DNA of 64,000 nucleotides. Source: Rhipidocladum racemiflorum. Taxonomy: Eukaryota; Streptophyta; Magnoliopsida; Poales; Poaceae. The DNA lies in NCBI GenBank assembly GCA_036346355.1, contig CM070588.1, positions 18,647,914 through 18,711,913 on the forward strand. Reading direction: 5' to 3'. The position numbers were made by a program, and so were the translations under genes. The notes beneath the pieces are model-generated. The model ran no database searches, was not told the origin of the DNA, and saw nothing but the letters and a program-made list of their open reading frames with translations. Shown piece by piece: positions 8,961 through 19,760 of this stretch (the first letter of the stretch is position 1; every line of letters starts with the position of its first letter).

Positions 8961-11197
8961 TGTAAACACCACGGAGTGTCGTAATCTTATAAAATGTGGA
9001 TGTTGAGGTCAAAACATTAAAAATATGTAAATGGAGGTTAAAACTTTACGTTATGCCATTTATAGCGTGTTTTGGGCCGTTTTCAGGTGTTTGGGCCTCT
9101 CCGGGGGACTTTGGGCCTTGGGGGTTGAGTTGGGCCTCTGGTGGAAGGGTTTGGGCCCAAGGAGGGACTTTTGGGCATCCAAATCTGGCCCCCACCCCTT
9201 GGTGCACCCCAAACATCCTCTCCCAACCCTAGCCGCCACCCCCTAGCCCCCCGCATGCGCATCCACCCTTCCCCTTCCTCTCCATCTTCCCCCATGGCGC
9301 CACCACCCCTCTCCTCCCCTCTCCACCTCCCTTGCTGCCCCTAGGGGAGTTCTCCACCTCAACACCTCGAAGATCCGTCCATTGGAGCGCTCCGCGATGA
9401 GGAAATCTGGTGGATTTGGAGCGAGGAAGGAGATCGCGCGAACCGGGAGGAGATCCTTTCAGATTTCGTGCGTCGGGCAAAGGTATGGCCATGGGAATCC
9501 TTGGGCTTGGTCTAGGTACTGTTATAAGGGTGTTTATCAAGTTTTTAGATCAATTGGTGGTGCTGGATTTGATTAGATTAGATGGATTCTGGAGTTGGTC
9601 ACGTTCTCTGTTTCGGACAGCATGAGTAGTCGACCTAGGGTTCGGTTTTTCGCCAATTTAGATTCCGAATTTGGTCGTACGGATGTTGAAGAAGTTGTAG
9701 ATAATTTCATTATATTTCCGTGGATATAAAGAACGTTAAATTCCGATCAGCCGTTTGAAAGTTATGGCTGTTTTACCGAGCGTGTTAGAATCTGTGACGT
9801 GATTGGAACAGATCACGGTATTTTGTAGATTAAACAACTTTAGAGTCCGAATCAGTCTTTCCCTATACCTAGAAAAAGTTGGGAAATTTCCTAAGCTACG
9901 CGAGGATGTACTCGTTTAATTGATTTGGAGTATTATAACCCAAGTTATGCCTTTTGGAAAGCTGCTGTCCCGACGGGATAGAACCGCTGTTTTCGGGTTT
10001 TGCGAGTAGTTGGCAATGTCGGGGTAGATGAGGGTTTGCGTACTCTTTTGTGTGCTGTATTGTGAGTGTGTGGTCCCTATGTGCAGGTGGTGTGACCCCG
10101 GGAGGGCCTACTACTTCTCGCCAATCCGTCGCCCGTGGTTGAGGCAAGTGTATTGTAATGGATAGCGATTTGTAGGTTGCTAGTTGAGACTAGATGAGAT
10201 TAATTATATGTGATGATCACTTGCCATGCTTTAATGATTGCCATTGATATGATGAGTATGTTTATCATGTTATGATGCCATGTGTTAATGTACAAGTTGA
10301 TTATGATGTGGCATATTTGCATACATGGCATGATTACATGGCCCGGGCGGTGAGAAAGTCATAACTAGTCCGGGAAGGTCGGTGAGAAAGCTATGACTAA
10401 TCCGGAGAGCCAATGAGTAAGTCCTACATCGTGATTCCATTCACCGCGATGAACGGAAGGGAGGAGTAGGCACCCTCCATCTTCAGGATGGAAGGGGGGA
10501 GAGGGTGCACACCGACGGGTGTGTACTCAACCATACCAGTATGAGTTTCCAAGGAGATATGTGCATCGCATTGCATTACATTGCATTGCATTATATGAGG
10601 ATGATTTATGATGATGTCAATGATATGCTTACACTATGAATATGAGATGTGTATGATGTTGTATGTAAAAAGGTGGTGATGAAGGTATTGAAATGTATTT
10701 TCTTGTTCCATTGCAATATACTTGCTGAGTGATGAACTCACGCTTGTGTTTATGTTGTTTTTCTTAGGTGCCATGAAACCAGCATGCGGGAAAAAGGGTT
10801 TAGCTACACATCTACACGTAGCTCCACACAAATTAGACAGTGTTATCATTTGGAGTCATGATAATGAAAGTATTGCCATGAAACTTGGAGAATTGCTTAA
10901 CTTTGTGCTCGGTCTTACTATTTGGTTCGTTTAGCTCATGAAGTGGTTGAATGCTTTATCCTGGACTTATATTGTTGCTATGTCACATGCTATTGCTGTT
11001 TTAGATGCTTTCCATTATGATATAACTTGTGATACTTTGTTGTTGCTCCGAATCATGAAAAAACAAAGGAGATGCTGCCGAAATTTTCGGTATTAGCATT
11101 TGTTCCTTTGCTGTAATTTACTTGTAATTGTGGTATTTAGAGGTTGCTTAGTCTATGTTTGGTAGCATTCGGGCATATTAAATGCCGGGGTGCTACA
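8961..11197 (+). mobile_element. Solo LTR (2,237 bp) of element 1's own family, TSD AAAAC
   Basis: It starts TGTAAACACCACGG, ends GCCGGGGTGCTACA, and is flanked by AAAAC at 8956-8960 and 11198-11202. It aligns over its length with 31921-34121. The 5' ends correspond with many differences, while the 3' 300 bp are very close to 1-313. Internal landmarks shared with 31921-34121 are a short tandem duplication around GGTGAGAAAG (about 10346-10403), a hairpin made by CACCCTCCATC and its partner AGGGTGC (about 10468-10509), and ATTGC-type simple repeats (10567-10592). No internal region is left, so it arose by LTR-LTR recombination after insertion into pol. Confidence 0.93.
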
Positions 11198-12329
11198 AAA
11201 ACTCAATTGATTCTTGAGTCAGCGATCCCCGAGCGTGTGCAGGAAGCACAACAGCATGATCGTTTGCTCCAACAGGTGAGGGAACGCCTTGAAGATGGCA
11301 AAACTGGAGACTTTTCCATTGATGATGTGGGAGCTCTGAGGTTTCAGAGTCGCCTTTGTGTACCTCAGAAAACCCAAGTCAAAGAGGATATCCTGAAAGA
11401 GGCTCATCGGACCACGTATAAGGTCCATCCTGGGGAGACCAAGATGTATAGGGATTTGAAAAAGAATTTCTGGTGGAAAAGGATGAGAGTTGATATCGCC
11501 AAGTACACGACCTCTTGTGGGATTTGTTAGAAGATTAAGGCTGAACACAAGCGTCCCGCTGGTCTTTTGCAGCCATTGGAGATCCCTATGTGGCCTTGGG
11601 ATAACATTTCTATGGATTTCATGGTTGGCCTACCTCGTACTCCACGAGGGAAGGATGTTGTTTGGGTTGTTGTGGACTGTCTTAGCAAGTCTGCGCATTT
11701 CATTCCTATCTGCACTACCAATTCAGCGAGCGAGTTGGCTCCCATCTATGTGCGGGAGATTGTGAGACTGCATGGTGTACCCAAGACGATTGTCTCTAAC
11801 CGGGATGCGAAATTTGTCTCAAAATTTTGTGAGAGTTTGCAGAGTGCTTTGGGTACACAGCTTCGCCTTAGCACCGCTTTTCACCCTCAGACTGATGGGC
11901 AGTCTGAGCGTACCATTCAGACTTTGGAGGACATGCTCAAGGCCTGTATGATGGCGTGGAAAGGTAGCTGGGAAGATCACCTACCTCTGTAGAGTTTGCT
12001 TACAATAACAGCTATCATTCTAGCATCTGGGCTGCTCCTGCCACTTTGTTGGGATGTAGTGGGAGAGAGAGCGGTCCTTGGACCAGATTGGGTTCCGCAG
12101 ACTATTGATAGGGTGGCAAAGGTACGACAGAACCTTCTTGCAGCTTAGAGTAGACAGAAAAGCTACGCTGATGTGAGAAGGCGAGATCTAGAGTTTGCGG
12201 TGGGTGATAGTGTGCTCTTGCGAGTATCTCCCACCAAGGGTGTGGTTCGTTTTGGCACTAAAGGGAAGCTCAGTTCGAGGTATGTTGGGCCATTCCCTAT
12301 CTCATCTCGAGTTGGTAAGTTGGCATATC
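11198..12329 (+). pseudogene. Integrase of gypsy element 1
   Basis: Signatures in order: the H2C2 zinc-binding region (HRTTYKVHPGETKMYRDLKK, then CGIC, about 11403-11527); an in-frame TAG at 11528-11530 where Gln is usual; the catalytic core WPWDNISMDFMVGLPRT (first Asp), VSNRDAKFVSKF (second Asp) and HPQTDGQSERTIQ (Glu). Frameshifts follow after EDHLPL (about 11990). Another Gln-to-TAG lies at 12146-12148 (LLAA-stop-SRQKSYAD). The C-terminal GPY/F-type stretch VSPTKGVVRFGTKGKLSSRYVGPF (in two parts) ends at AYL, where the 19-kb element inserted. The domain continues at 31530. Confidence 0.93.
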
Positions 12330-12748
12330 TGTAACACCCCAAAAATTTTGCTTTTATTAAATTCATGTGTGATTTGGCACTTTGGTGAATTTTTGGAATT
12401 TACTGGAATTTATTTAGATTTATTTGGAATTTATTTGAATTTATTCCATTTTGAAATAATTAAAGAATTTAATTTTGCAAATAAAATTTTGTTGGAAATA
12501 TTTTATTTGAGTCCAAAATAATCCAAAATATTTTCCAGAATTTTTCTGGAATTTTTCTGAGTCATTTGCTATTTTTAATGAATTAAATGAATTACTGGGA
12601 ATTATTTTAAATATTAAATCGCTGGAAAATGCGAGTGGGTTTGTATCTTGTTCATCCGATAGGCTCGAACCCGAGCTCGAGTCCAGGCCGAACCCAACTC
12701 GAACCACGTTTGAACCCAACCGTGTCGGCCGAAACCCTATCTCTGCGA

Positions 12749-12770
12749 CCGTTGGATCAAGATCCAACGG
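12749..12770. promoter_or_regulatory. Dyad CCGTTGGATC-nn-GATCCAACGG in LTR A
   Basis: Perfect inverted repeat of 10 bp with a 2-base centre. Each arm contains CCAACGG, close to the plant MSA element core (YCYAACGGYYA) bound by three-repeat MYB proteins. Copies recur in many LTRs here: 13322, 21703, 22248, 28613, 29177, 36489, 57062, 57577, 57680, 62241, 62757, 62841, 63015 and 63087, some with mismatches. Whether any MYB binds is an inference. Confidence 0.8.
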
Positions 12771-12937
12771 CCCGCGTGGGTCAGCGTCGCCGTGGGTGAC
12801 CGAGTAGATGCGTAGCGCCAGTTCGAATCGGAACCGTGGATCATGACACGTGTACGGCTCCTGTGCATCGTGCTCGTTCCAATTTCCCCGGCGAGACTGT
12901 TCATCTCCGCCGCCGTGTTGGATTCGGAGACCTAGCC

Positions 12938-12945
12938 TATTTAAA
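12938..12945 (+). promoter_or_regulatory. TATA-like box of LTR A
   Basis: TATTTAAA lies in a GC-rich context about 600 bp into the LTR. Equivalent boxes stand at 21871 (LTR B, TATTTAAG), 28800 (LTR C), 57468-57474 (minus, element E) and 62364 (G). Its conservation among subfamilies supports its role as the U3 promoter. Confidence 0.7.
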
Positions 12946-13570
12946 GAGGGGATCGGTGCCGAGAACGCCATCCCACGCCGGTCCCGAAACGCTAGCTCGC
13001 GCCGATAGGATACCCACCGTCTAGCCGGTATTGCTCGCGAAGTCAAGAACGACGCCCGTGTGTTCTTCGTTCTCCGCCGCAAACCGCCGCTCCGTCGAAA
13101 CCGAAGACGGATTTGGACTTCCAGGAAGCGGGGCGAACCTGGCGCACACTTCATCTCACCGGAATCGCGAAGAAACGCCGTTCTGGTCGTCTCCTTCCTC
13201 TCCGGCCAAACCGGCGCCGCCGTCGCCATCGCCGCCGAAGCTCGGATAGCCGTCGGATCTTCATCCAACGGTCGGGTTAGCCACGTCGCGCCCCAACCTG
13301 TAGAACCAGGTTAGATCTCAACCGTTGGATCAAAATCCAACGGCCCTCGTTCGTCCGCGTCATCGCAACGAAATCACGTTGCGGTGGATTGAATCCAATC
13401 TCAACCGCTCGATCCGAATCGAGCGGCTCGGATCGTGCCACGTGGCCAGGCCACCGCATCGCGGCGTGAGGCGTGCGCCGACAGGCGGGCCCGCATGTCG
13501 GCGGCCGTCAGACGCCGTGTACCGGATCCACCGTGGACCCGTCGCCCGTGGACCCGATCCATGGGCCGGA

Positions 13571-13687
13571 CACGTGGTAGCACCGGGTGGTGCCACGTGT
13601 CATCTTGGCGTCGACGCCATATGACGTCATCACGAACCGTTCGGTGGTGACGTCGGTAGTCACGGACCAATCACAGGCCGCCACGTG
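13571..13687. promoter_or_regulatory. G-box and TGACGTCA cluster in LTR A
   Basis: Three CACGTG cores (13571, 13594, 13682) and one TGACGTCA (13622-13629) plus a TGACGTC (13648) lie within 120 bp. The first two G-boxes sit in an imperfect 16-bp inverted repeat (13569-13584 and 13586-13601). These are known bZIP/bHLH target motifs. Comparable clusters exist in LTR B (about 22590-22700) and LTR C (about 29420-29540). They lie downstream of the TATA-like box, so they may act as internal elements. Confidence 0.6.
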
Positions 13688-13989
13688 TCCATGCCGACGC
13701 AATAATTAATTTCCGAAAAGAAAATGATTTATTAATTCGAAATGTTGATTCAAATTTAGATTCAAACTTCAAACGCTTATAACTTTTTGCGTTTCAACTC
13801 CGATTTGAGTGATTCAAATTTCTAAATTTGTATAAAATTGAGATCTACCTAAATATGAATTTTATTTAATTTTTAGACTAAAGTTTTTCTTTGCAAAATT
13901 ATTTAATTGATTATTTAAACTTTAAATAATCATAACTTTTGCGTTTTAACTCCAAATTTGTGATTCAGTTTCTAAAAATCCATAAAATT

Positions 13990-14217
13990 ATGTTCTTTCT
14001 GTTTGTGGATTTTATTTGGATGTTTGGACACATTTTGCCTAGTGTTTATTTGTGTATTTGCTATTTGCACGCTTTACGAGTAGGCGTTGAAATCTGGGAA
14101 GGATTCGAAGGAGAAGTATTAACTCAGGATCCAACTCAAGACCAAGAGCAAGTACTTTTTGAAGGCAAGTTGTACTTTGACCATGTTGATCCTATTTCGA
14201 AATCTATTTTGATTTAA
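13990..14217 (+). CDS. Small ORF inside LTR A (75 codons), conserved among LTR copies, function unknown
   Basis: Start ATG at 13990, stop at 14215-14217. The N-terminal 30 residues are strongly hydrophobic (FFLFVDFIWMFG, then VYLCICYLHALRV), like one membrane segment. The C-terminal half is acidic and Gln-rich (EGFEGEVLTQDPTQDQEQV, then FEGKL). LTR C keeps the full frame (29839-30066). LTR B has a 1-base insertion after VGVEV. A diverged LTR of element E (minus 47152-46913) keeps the C-terminal 45 codons without indels, and most differences there fall at third codon positions. That suggests coding constraint, though it is not proven. No ribosomal or homology evidence is available. I do not recognise the product. 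Confidence 0.4.
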   Translation: MFFLFVDFIWMFGHILPSVYLCICYLHALRVGVEIWEGFEGEVLTQDPTQDQEQVLFEGKLYFDHVDPISKSILI

Positions 14218-15691
14218 ACTATTGCATGCTAGATCAATTAGAAAGATACTTTGTTTAAACATGGGGGTTAGATAAATACCAATTTCTTTGTATGACACCT
14301 TGATTATTTAAGTATGTGCCATGACCCTTGTCACCCTAGTTGTGGTTTACTAGTTGGACATAATCAAATTGCCAACATGGGTCTTAGGCCGTTGTAGTGT
14401 ATTGCTTAGACACCTTTCGTGCTCATGACATGAATTTGGACAATCAAATGTTAATATTGACTTAATGATATATTGAACCTGTTTTGGAAAGGTATCATGT
14501 GATGTTGATAGCACGTGGTGCTTGGTAATCAAGCGGGGTTTTGATAAATAGTTTTCGGCCAGGGGCATGTGGCAAGAATGATCGTGGGCCGATGTGGCAA
14601 TCGGGTTGTTGATTTGGTTCTTGGGTAGTCTTGCCCTGGTCACTCTAAGGACTTAACCTTGCAAGCCTTTGAACTGGGTCATACTTGCAACCACATGGCT
14701 GGAATGGGACGGCCCTAGTTGACTAAGTCGCTAAGGACTCACTTGTGGAGCTCGAGGGTGTCAATTACACCGTTTGTGTGATTGTGCGGGGAGCGTGTCG
14801 TGGCCGTGGCCGATACCCATCTAACGGTGTGTTGGTCCCATACTTCGCCTTGGCTAAGGGAAGGGATGGTGTAGAGCACTAACCGGAGAGGACCACCTGT
14901 GTTGTTTGAGGCTTCCGAAGGCTTTATTACGAACTCGCCTTTGTGGTGTTTGTTGTATCTTGTGGGTAAAGTGCATAACCTCTGCAGAGTGTAGAATCTA
15001 TTTAAATAGCCGAGTCCACTGATCTTTGGACAATGCTCGGGGATTACAGTCAAGGGTTAGACTTTCTGAAAATAACTTGGATTTGAAAGGTTGGTTTGGT
15101 TTAGTAATGAAGATGATGGAAATGTGGTGTAGGATGGGGAAAAATGTTTATTAAACTTCTTGAAAAGTTATTTACGCTTTCTTTGCTTTGAATCTACTTA
15201 TATTACTTTTCAAGTCTTTCTTTGCCAAATATACCTTGAGCTATTCCTTTGTACCAAGCCATGCATATAGTATATTAGCTTGCATTACATGCATGACTTG
15301 CTTGAGTACCAAGTACTCACCCTTGCCTCAACACAACACCGCTTGAAGAGGAGACTACGCCACGGAGGAGGAACTCCAAGAGGATCCGTCTACTTAGGGA
15401 TGCGAGCCCGATCGGTTACTGTGGTATCTTGGATGGCGCCACACAGTTTATTTGATTTTCCGCTGCTATTATTTCTCTCTGAATAAGTTTAGCCTTCACG
15501 AGGCATACATTTGTAACTTGACCATAAGGTCAAGTAACTTGATTGGTTATTTAAATAAAGTACTTTGATAATATCGATTGGTATGATTGTGATATTTACC
15601 GATGTTAAGGCTGTGTGCACTAAGCGGCGTTCTGGACTAGTGCTGAATACACTGAGGGTCCGGATTTGCAAATTCGGGGTCCCGACAGAGG

Positions 15692-15703
15692 TGGTATCGA
15701 GCC
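15692..15703 (+). promoter_or_regulatory. Primer-binding site of the three-LTR element
   Basis: TGGTATCGAGCC lies 4 bases behind LTR A. It equals the initiator tRNA-Met PBS (TGGTATCAGAGCC) with one A missing. No such site follows LTR B, showing that only LTR A is a true 5' LTR. Confidence 0.85.
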
Positions 15704-15768
15704 ATACTTGATTTGTAGGCTCAACCCTAAGCTAGAATGGTCGTAGTGAGGATAAAACCTATTTTCTA

Positions 15769-16537
15769 ATGCTAAAAATTTGTGAAGAGAAGAAATGGCA
15801 TCTCGACTTATCCCCTTCTCTCTTTTCTTGTCTCTTGCTGAAATTTTCCCTTACCTTGTCACAATTTAAAAAAATTCCGAGTTCTTACGTAAAGCACTCT
15901 TGTGACAGATGGAGGAAGAGTTCAACCTACGTTGATCTGGGAGTTGGTCACCTTGAGAACTTTGGCATATGCTCTGAGACCCTCGGAGATTTTGAGAAGC
16001 CCCAATACCAAGTGGAAGTGATCAGGCAAGCAGGATTGATCAAGGCTTGTGATGTGAAGATTGAGGTACTGCTAGGAAGAAGGGCCCAGGCAATCGCCTC
16101 GATACACACCTTGCCAGGAGATCTACAATGCAGATGGGTATCCAAGAAGTATCACGACGCCGCAATGCGGCACATTACCCGTATCTCGCCAGAGAATTGG
16201 AGCACGGTGTTCCGTTATCATCCGCGCAGCGATAACCTTCTTGACCCGAAGGAGATTCAGGATGAGGATGCCACGGTTACCGGTTGGCACGATTTGTCGC
16301 CGCCAGGAGGATGTACTAGATAATACAAGCAAGGAGCTGCTGAAGGCCCGCAAGGAGATCACGGCAGAGAAGAACAGATGGCGGGAAGCTCAAGAGTATG
16401 TGGCACACCTTCTACGAAGGATTGACGAGTTGGAGATGACTTTGTATGCGGACCGGACTCCGAGCCAAGATTTCGAGCTACGAGCGAGATCCGGAGGAGT
16501 CGATCTCGATGAGGACACGCTTCTTCGACTACCATAG
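15769..16537 (+). pseudogene. Extra ORF between PBS and gag (globular part plus coiled coil), frameshifted
   Basis: About 250 codons in two frames lie upstream of gag, where most Tekay-like elements have only a leader. The first frame (15769-16323) contains YQVEVIRQAGLIKACDVKIEV and SKKYHDAAMRHITRISPENW. The second (to 16537) contains KELLKARKEITAEKNRWREA and EYVAHLLRRIDELEMTL, a clear heptad-type helix. They join by one frameshift near 16245-16325. The start codon is uncertain, since the first 40 residues look like noise. The globular part resembles, in pattern only, a small plant repeat-associated protein with an Ala-rich helix. I cannot name it. The duplicated internal copy lacks this region. 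Confidence 0.5.
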
Positions 16538-16894
16538 AGGACACGATTCTTTGGACATGGCAATCGTTTCGCGCCTATGCCACACACCGTACCAGGCCAT
16601 GGAGGCTTTCGATGAGTGAGCATAGGTTCTATAGTGAGACTCCTTCGCCGAGTCGAGTCATAGAATAAAGAGTCACCCTTTAGGCGTTAGACTCGAGTTA
16701 GTTCGATTTGGATTTGCTTTGTTTCTTTGAGTGTGCATTATGTGTTGCAAGGCCCTTAGGCATTGTAAGCAGCCATACCAAGTTATTAAATAATAAAGTT
16801 GGACCTTAAGGTTACACCTTTCGCCCCATAAAGTTCCATATTACTTGTCTATTCTTGTTTCCCTCTCATCTCTAAACCTAGAGCAAATCGGACG
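16538..16894 (+). other. Non-coding spacer between extra ORF and gag
   Basis: No reading frame and no recognisable domain. It contains an AATAAA-type signal (about 16791) and short pyrimidine runs before the gag ATG (16895), which would suit a 3' end for the extra ORF's transcript or an intron. Neither can be shown from the sequence. Confidence 0.45.
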
Positions 16895-17920
16895 ATGGTG
16901 AACACCCGTGGAAACTTTGGAGGCAATGGGAGTGGTTCTCGCCGAAAAACCCCAATGATGGAGCACCGGCACCGCCATTGATATGCAGAATTTTGGAGCC
17001 TTTCTTGCTGCTCGGACTCGATTGATGCATGCTATGATGCAACAAATGCAGCACGTCCTTGCTCGAGGCCACTGCTAATCAAGTTAATCGGGGACCACGC
17101 TTGAATACAAAGGTCGAGTTCATGAGGACTCACCCACCCACTTTCTCTGGGAATGCCAATCCATTGGAGGCCGATGATTGGTTAAGATCAATTGAGAGGA
17201 AGCTACACATAGCTCAATGCATAGGGAATGAGAAGGTACTCTCGCTTCTCATCAGTTGGAAGGAACAAGAATGGTGGGAGAACTTACTGCCCACGCAGAG
17301 AACCCTCAAGATATCACTTGGGAAGAGTTCACGGTGCATTAAAGCGATATCACGTGCTGAAGGAATCATGGACCTTAAGAAGGAGGAGTTCAGAGCGAAG
17401 CAAGGTAATCAGCCGGTGGCCGACTACCGAACAAGTTCACACAGCCTAGCACGCTACGCTTTGAGGATGTAGCGACGGATAAATCCAGACAGTCTCGTTT
17501 TATGAAGGGACTTAACTCAGGATTGCAAGTGGGGTTGATCACCCACACCTTTCCAGATTTCCAAGAGTTGGTGAATAAGGCACTTATTCTTGAAGACAAG
17601 CGCAAGGAACTGGATGAGAACAGGAAGCGCAGGATGCAACAGCAAGGATCACGCCAGGGAACGCATAGCGCTGAGAGTTGCACCAAATCAATTCTTGATT
17701 CCAACCACAGAATGCAACAAGGACACCATCCCGACCAAGACCTGTCAATCAAAACTACTGCACCCAGTCCCCGCTAGAAACGCTACCCCGTGCGTCGGCA
17801 AAGAAGGAACCGTGAGGCGCTGCTACAACTGCAACGAGCCAAGACACTTTGCCAGCTTGTCCCAAGAAGACAGCGGGAAGCGACCCGATTCGTTTCAACC
17901 TAGGAACCACCCCGGCTAGG
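16895..17920 (+). pseudogene. gag of the three-LTR element (first copy), frameshifted
   Basis: Starts MVNTRGNFGGNGSGSR at 16895, the usual gypsy gag opening, and is frameshifted within 80 bases. The capsid region follows: RTHPPTFSGNANPLEADDW and SIERKLHIAQCIGNEKV (about 17122-17240), KEQEWWENL, then KKEEFRAKQGNQPVADY. The second half (FPDFQELVNKALILEDKRKE, about 17550-17610) is in another frame. A damaged zinc knuckle RRCYNCNEPRHFA (about 17815-17855) closes it. At least four frameshifts or stops are present. The second internal copy resumes only at this knuckle. Confidence 0.85.
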
Positions 17921-18436
17921 GCGCCGACACCAGAGCCACACCCCAGGCCGTGGTGAGAGGCCGAGTCAACCATGTCACCGCGGATGCACCTGCACGAATG
18001 CTACTGACGTCGTACTAGGTAAGTTACTTGTTAACTCGATACACCTGCTTGATTTTGTTTGACTCGAGCTTCAGATTCGTTTGTTTCAAGGCTTTGCTAC
18101 TAGAAATGACTTGAGAATTGCACGACTTAAGTGCATGCTTTTAGTTCAAACCCCTGGTTCCAGAACTCCGAGCGGAAGTAGGATGTTCCGGTGAGAATAC
18201 TAATAGATGGAATAGAGTTCCTAGCAAACCTTATAATTTTGGAGACCTGCACCTTAGATGTTATATTGGGAATGGATTGGTTATCCAAGCACAAGGCCGT
18301 ATTGGATTGTGGGACGAAGGACTATCTCGATTGAGAGCAGTGTGGGAAGAAAGTGGAATTTCAAGCCACTTGCGATTAGAGATGGACAGTTGATGGTTAA
18401 CTTACCAAGGCAATCAGCATAGAGGATGTCTCATTA
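17921..18436 (+). pseudogene. Aspartic protease region, first copy
   Basis: The region corresponds to the retropepsin-like domain, but the active-site triplet is blurred by indels (DSSFRFVCFKAFATRND-like residues around 18060-18110). The C-terminal signature is clear: LDVILGMDWLSKHKAVLDC (about 18258-18313). A short linker leads to the DVFPEDL-type start of RT at about 18440. Confidence 0.75.
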
Positions 18437-19760
18437 GTGAATGAGTACCCGATGTTTTTCCCGAGGATCTACGGTATGCCGCACAGGGACATAGAGTTTG
18501 TGATAGAGCTTGTAGGTACAAGACCGATAGCAAAGAGACCCTATCGGATGTCTGAGGAGTTGGTAGAGATGAAGAAACAAATGGAAGAGTTAATGGAGAA
18601 AGGATTTATCGAGACCAAGTTAGTCGCCGTGGGAGCACCGCTTTGTTTGTCAAGAAAAAGGACGGGAGTTTCAGGATGTGCATTGACTACCGTGCACTCA
18701 ATGAGGTCACCGTGAAGAATAAGTATCCGCTACCCAGGATCGATGATTTGTTTGATCGATTAAGAGGAGCCGGAGTTTTCTCCAAGATTGATCTCGAGAT
18801 CGGGATACCATCGATTGAAGATCCGATCGAAGATATTCAAGATCGCATTCTCGTCAAGATATGGACATTACGAGTTTCTGATTATGTCCTTTGGGTCGAA
18901 TGCGCCACTTATTTCATGAATGTGATGAATAAGGTGTTCATGGAATATTTGGACAAGTTTGTTGTCGTGTTCATAGATGATATCCTAATCTACTTCCAAG
19001 GCAGGAGGATGAACATGCTTAGAACACTTAAGGCGAGTTTTGGAAAAGTGAGGAACAGCAACTTTTAGCCAAGTTCGGCAAGTGTGATTTTTGGAAGGAC
19101 AAGGTGGAGTTTCTTGGACATGTAATGACTGCGAAGAAGTCGCCGTAGATCCAAGCAAAGTAGAAGGTGTTACATTGGGAGCGTAGAAGGCGTGACCCAG
19201 TCGGAGTTTCCTTGGAATGGCGAGGATACTACCGCGTTTCATTGAAGGCTTCTCGACAATTGCGAAACCTCTTACATAGCTGAAGAAGGAAAAGAAGTTT
19301 GCATGGACGCTTGAGAATGTGAGAATGGATTTGGGGCTGAAGAAGCGATTGGCGTCGCACCGTGTTAGTTCTACCTGATGTTGCTCAAAGCTTCGATATT
19401 TATTGTGACGATCGCGCCAAGGACTTGGATGTGTCTTGTCACGATGCAGAATGGAAAGGTAAGCTTATGCATCAAAGGCGATTGAGGCCGCATGAGGAAA
19501 ATTATCCGACACATGACTTGGAGTTAGCCTAGTAGTGCATGCTTTGAAGATATGGCGTCACTATCTGATTGGAAAACAGATGTGAAGTATATACGGATCA
19601 TAAGAGCCTTAAGTACATATTCACCCAGTCGGATCTGAATATGAGGCAGAGGAGATGGTTAGAGTTGATCAAGGACTACAATGTTGGAATCCATTACCAT
19701 CCCGGGAAGGCCAACGTAGTAGCCGATGCCCTGAGTCGGAAAAGTCATACCGTGAGTACG
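18437..19760 (+). pseudogene. Reverse transcriptase and RNase H, first copy
   Basis: Motifs in order: RPIAKRPYRMSEELVEMKK (about 18518), KKKDGSFRMCIDYRALNEV (about 18650), KYPLPRIDDLFDRLRGAGVF, and the intact polymerase centre VVFIDDILIY (about 18965-18995). Frameshifts flank every block: YHQLKIRSED and the SFGLTNAP stretch are unreadable in one frame. RNase H is scattered: a Cys/Asp-rich part near 19390-19430, then YTDHKSLKYIFTQSDLNMRQ (about 19590-19650) and HPGKANVVADALSRKS (about 19695-19745). The gene is dead by indels, not by catalytic substitution. Confidence 0.88.

Larger units (their letters stand above)
12330..15687 (+). repeat. LTR A (5' LTR) of the three-LTR gypsy element
   Basis: From TGTAACACCCC to GGGTCCCGACA, 3,358 bp. 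It pairs with LTR C over its whole length, with mostly small indels between them. The first 250 bp are AT-rich. Then comes a GC-rich U3 with a dyad at 12749-12770, a TATA-like box at 12938, more dyads at 13322 and 13408, G-boxes (13571, 13594, 13682) and TGACGTCA (13622). An AT-rich tract follows, then a small ORF (13990-14217) and a long transcribed tail. Confidence 0.93.

Noticed and set aside
12441..13268. 275-codon minus-strand frame in LTR A
   Set aside because: Antisense frame in GC-rich U3. LTR C carries only broken counterparts, and there is no domain.
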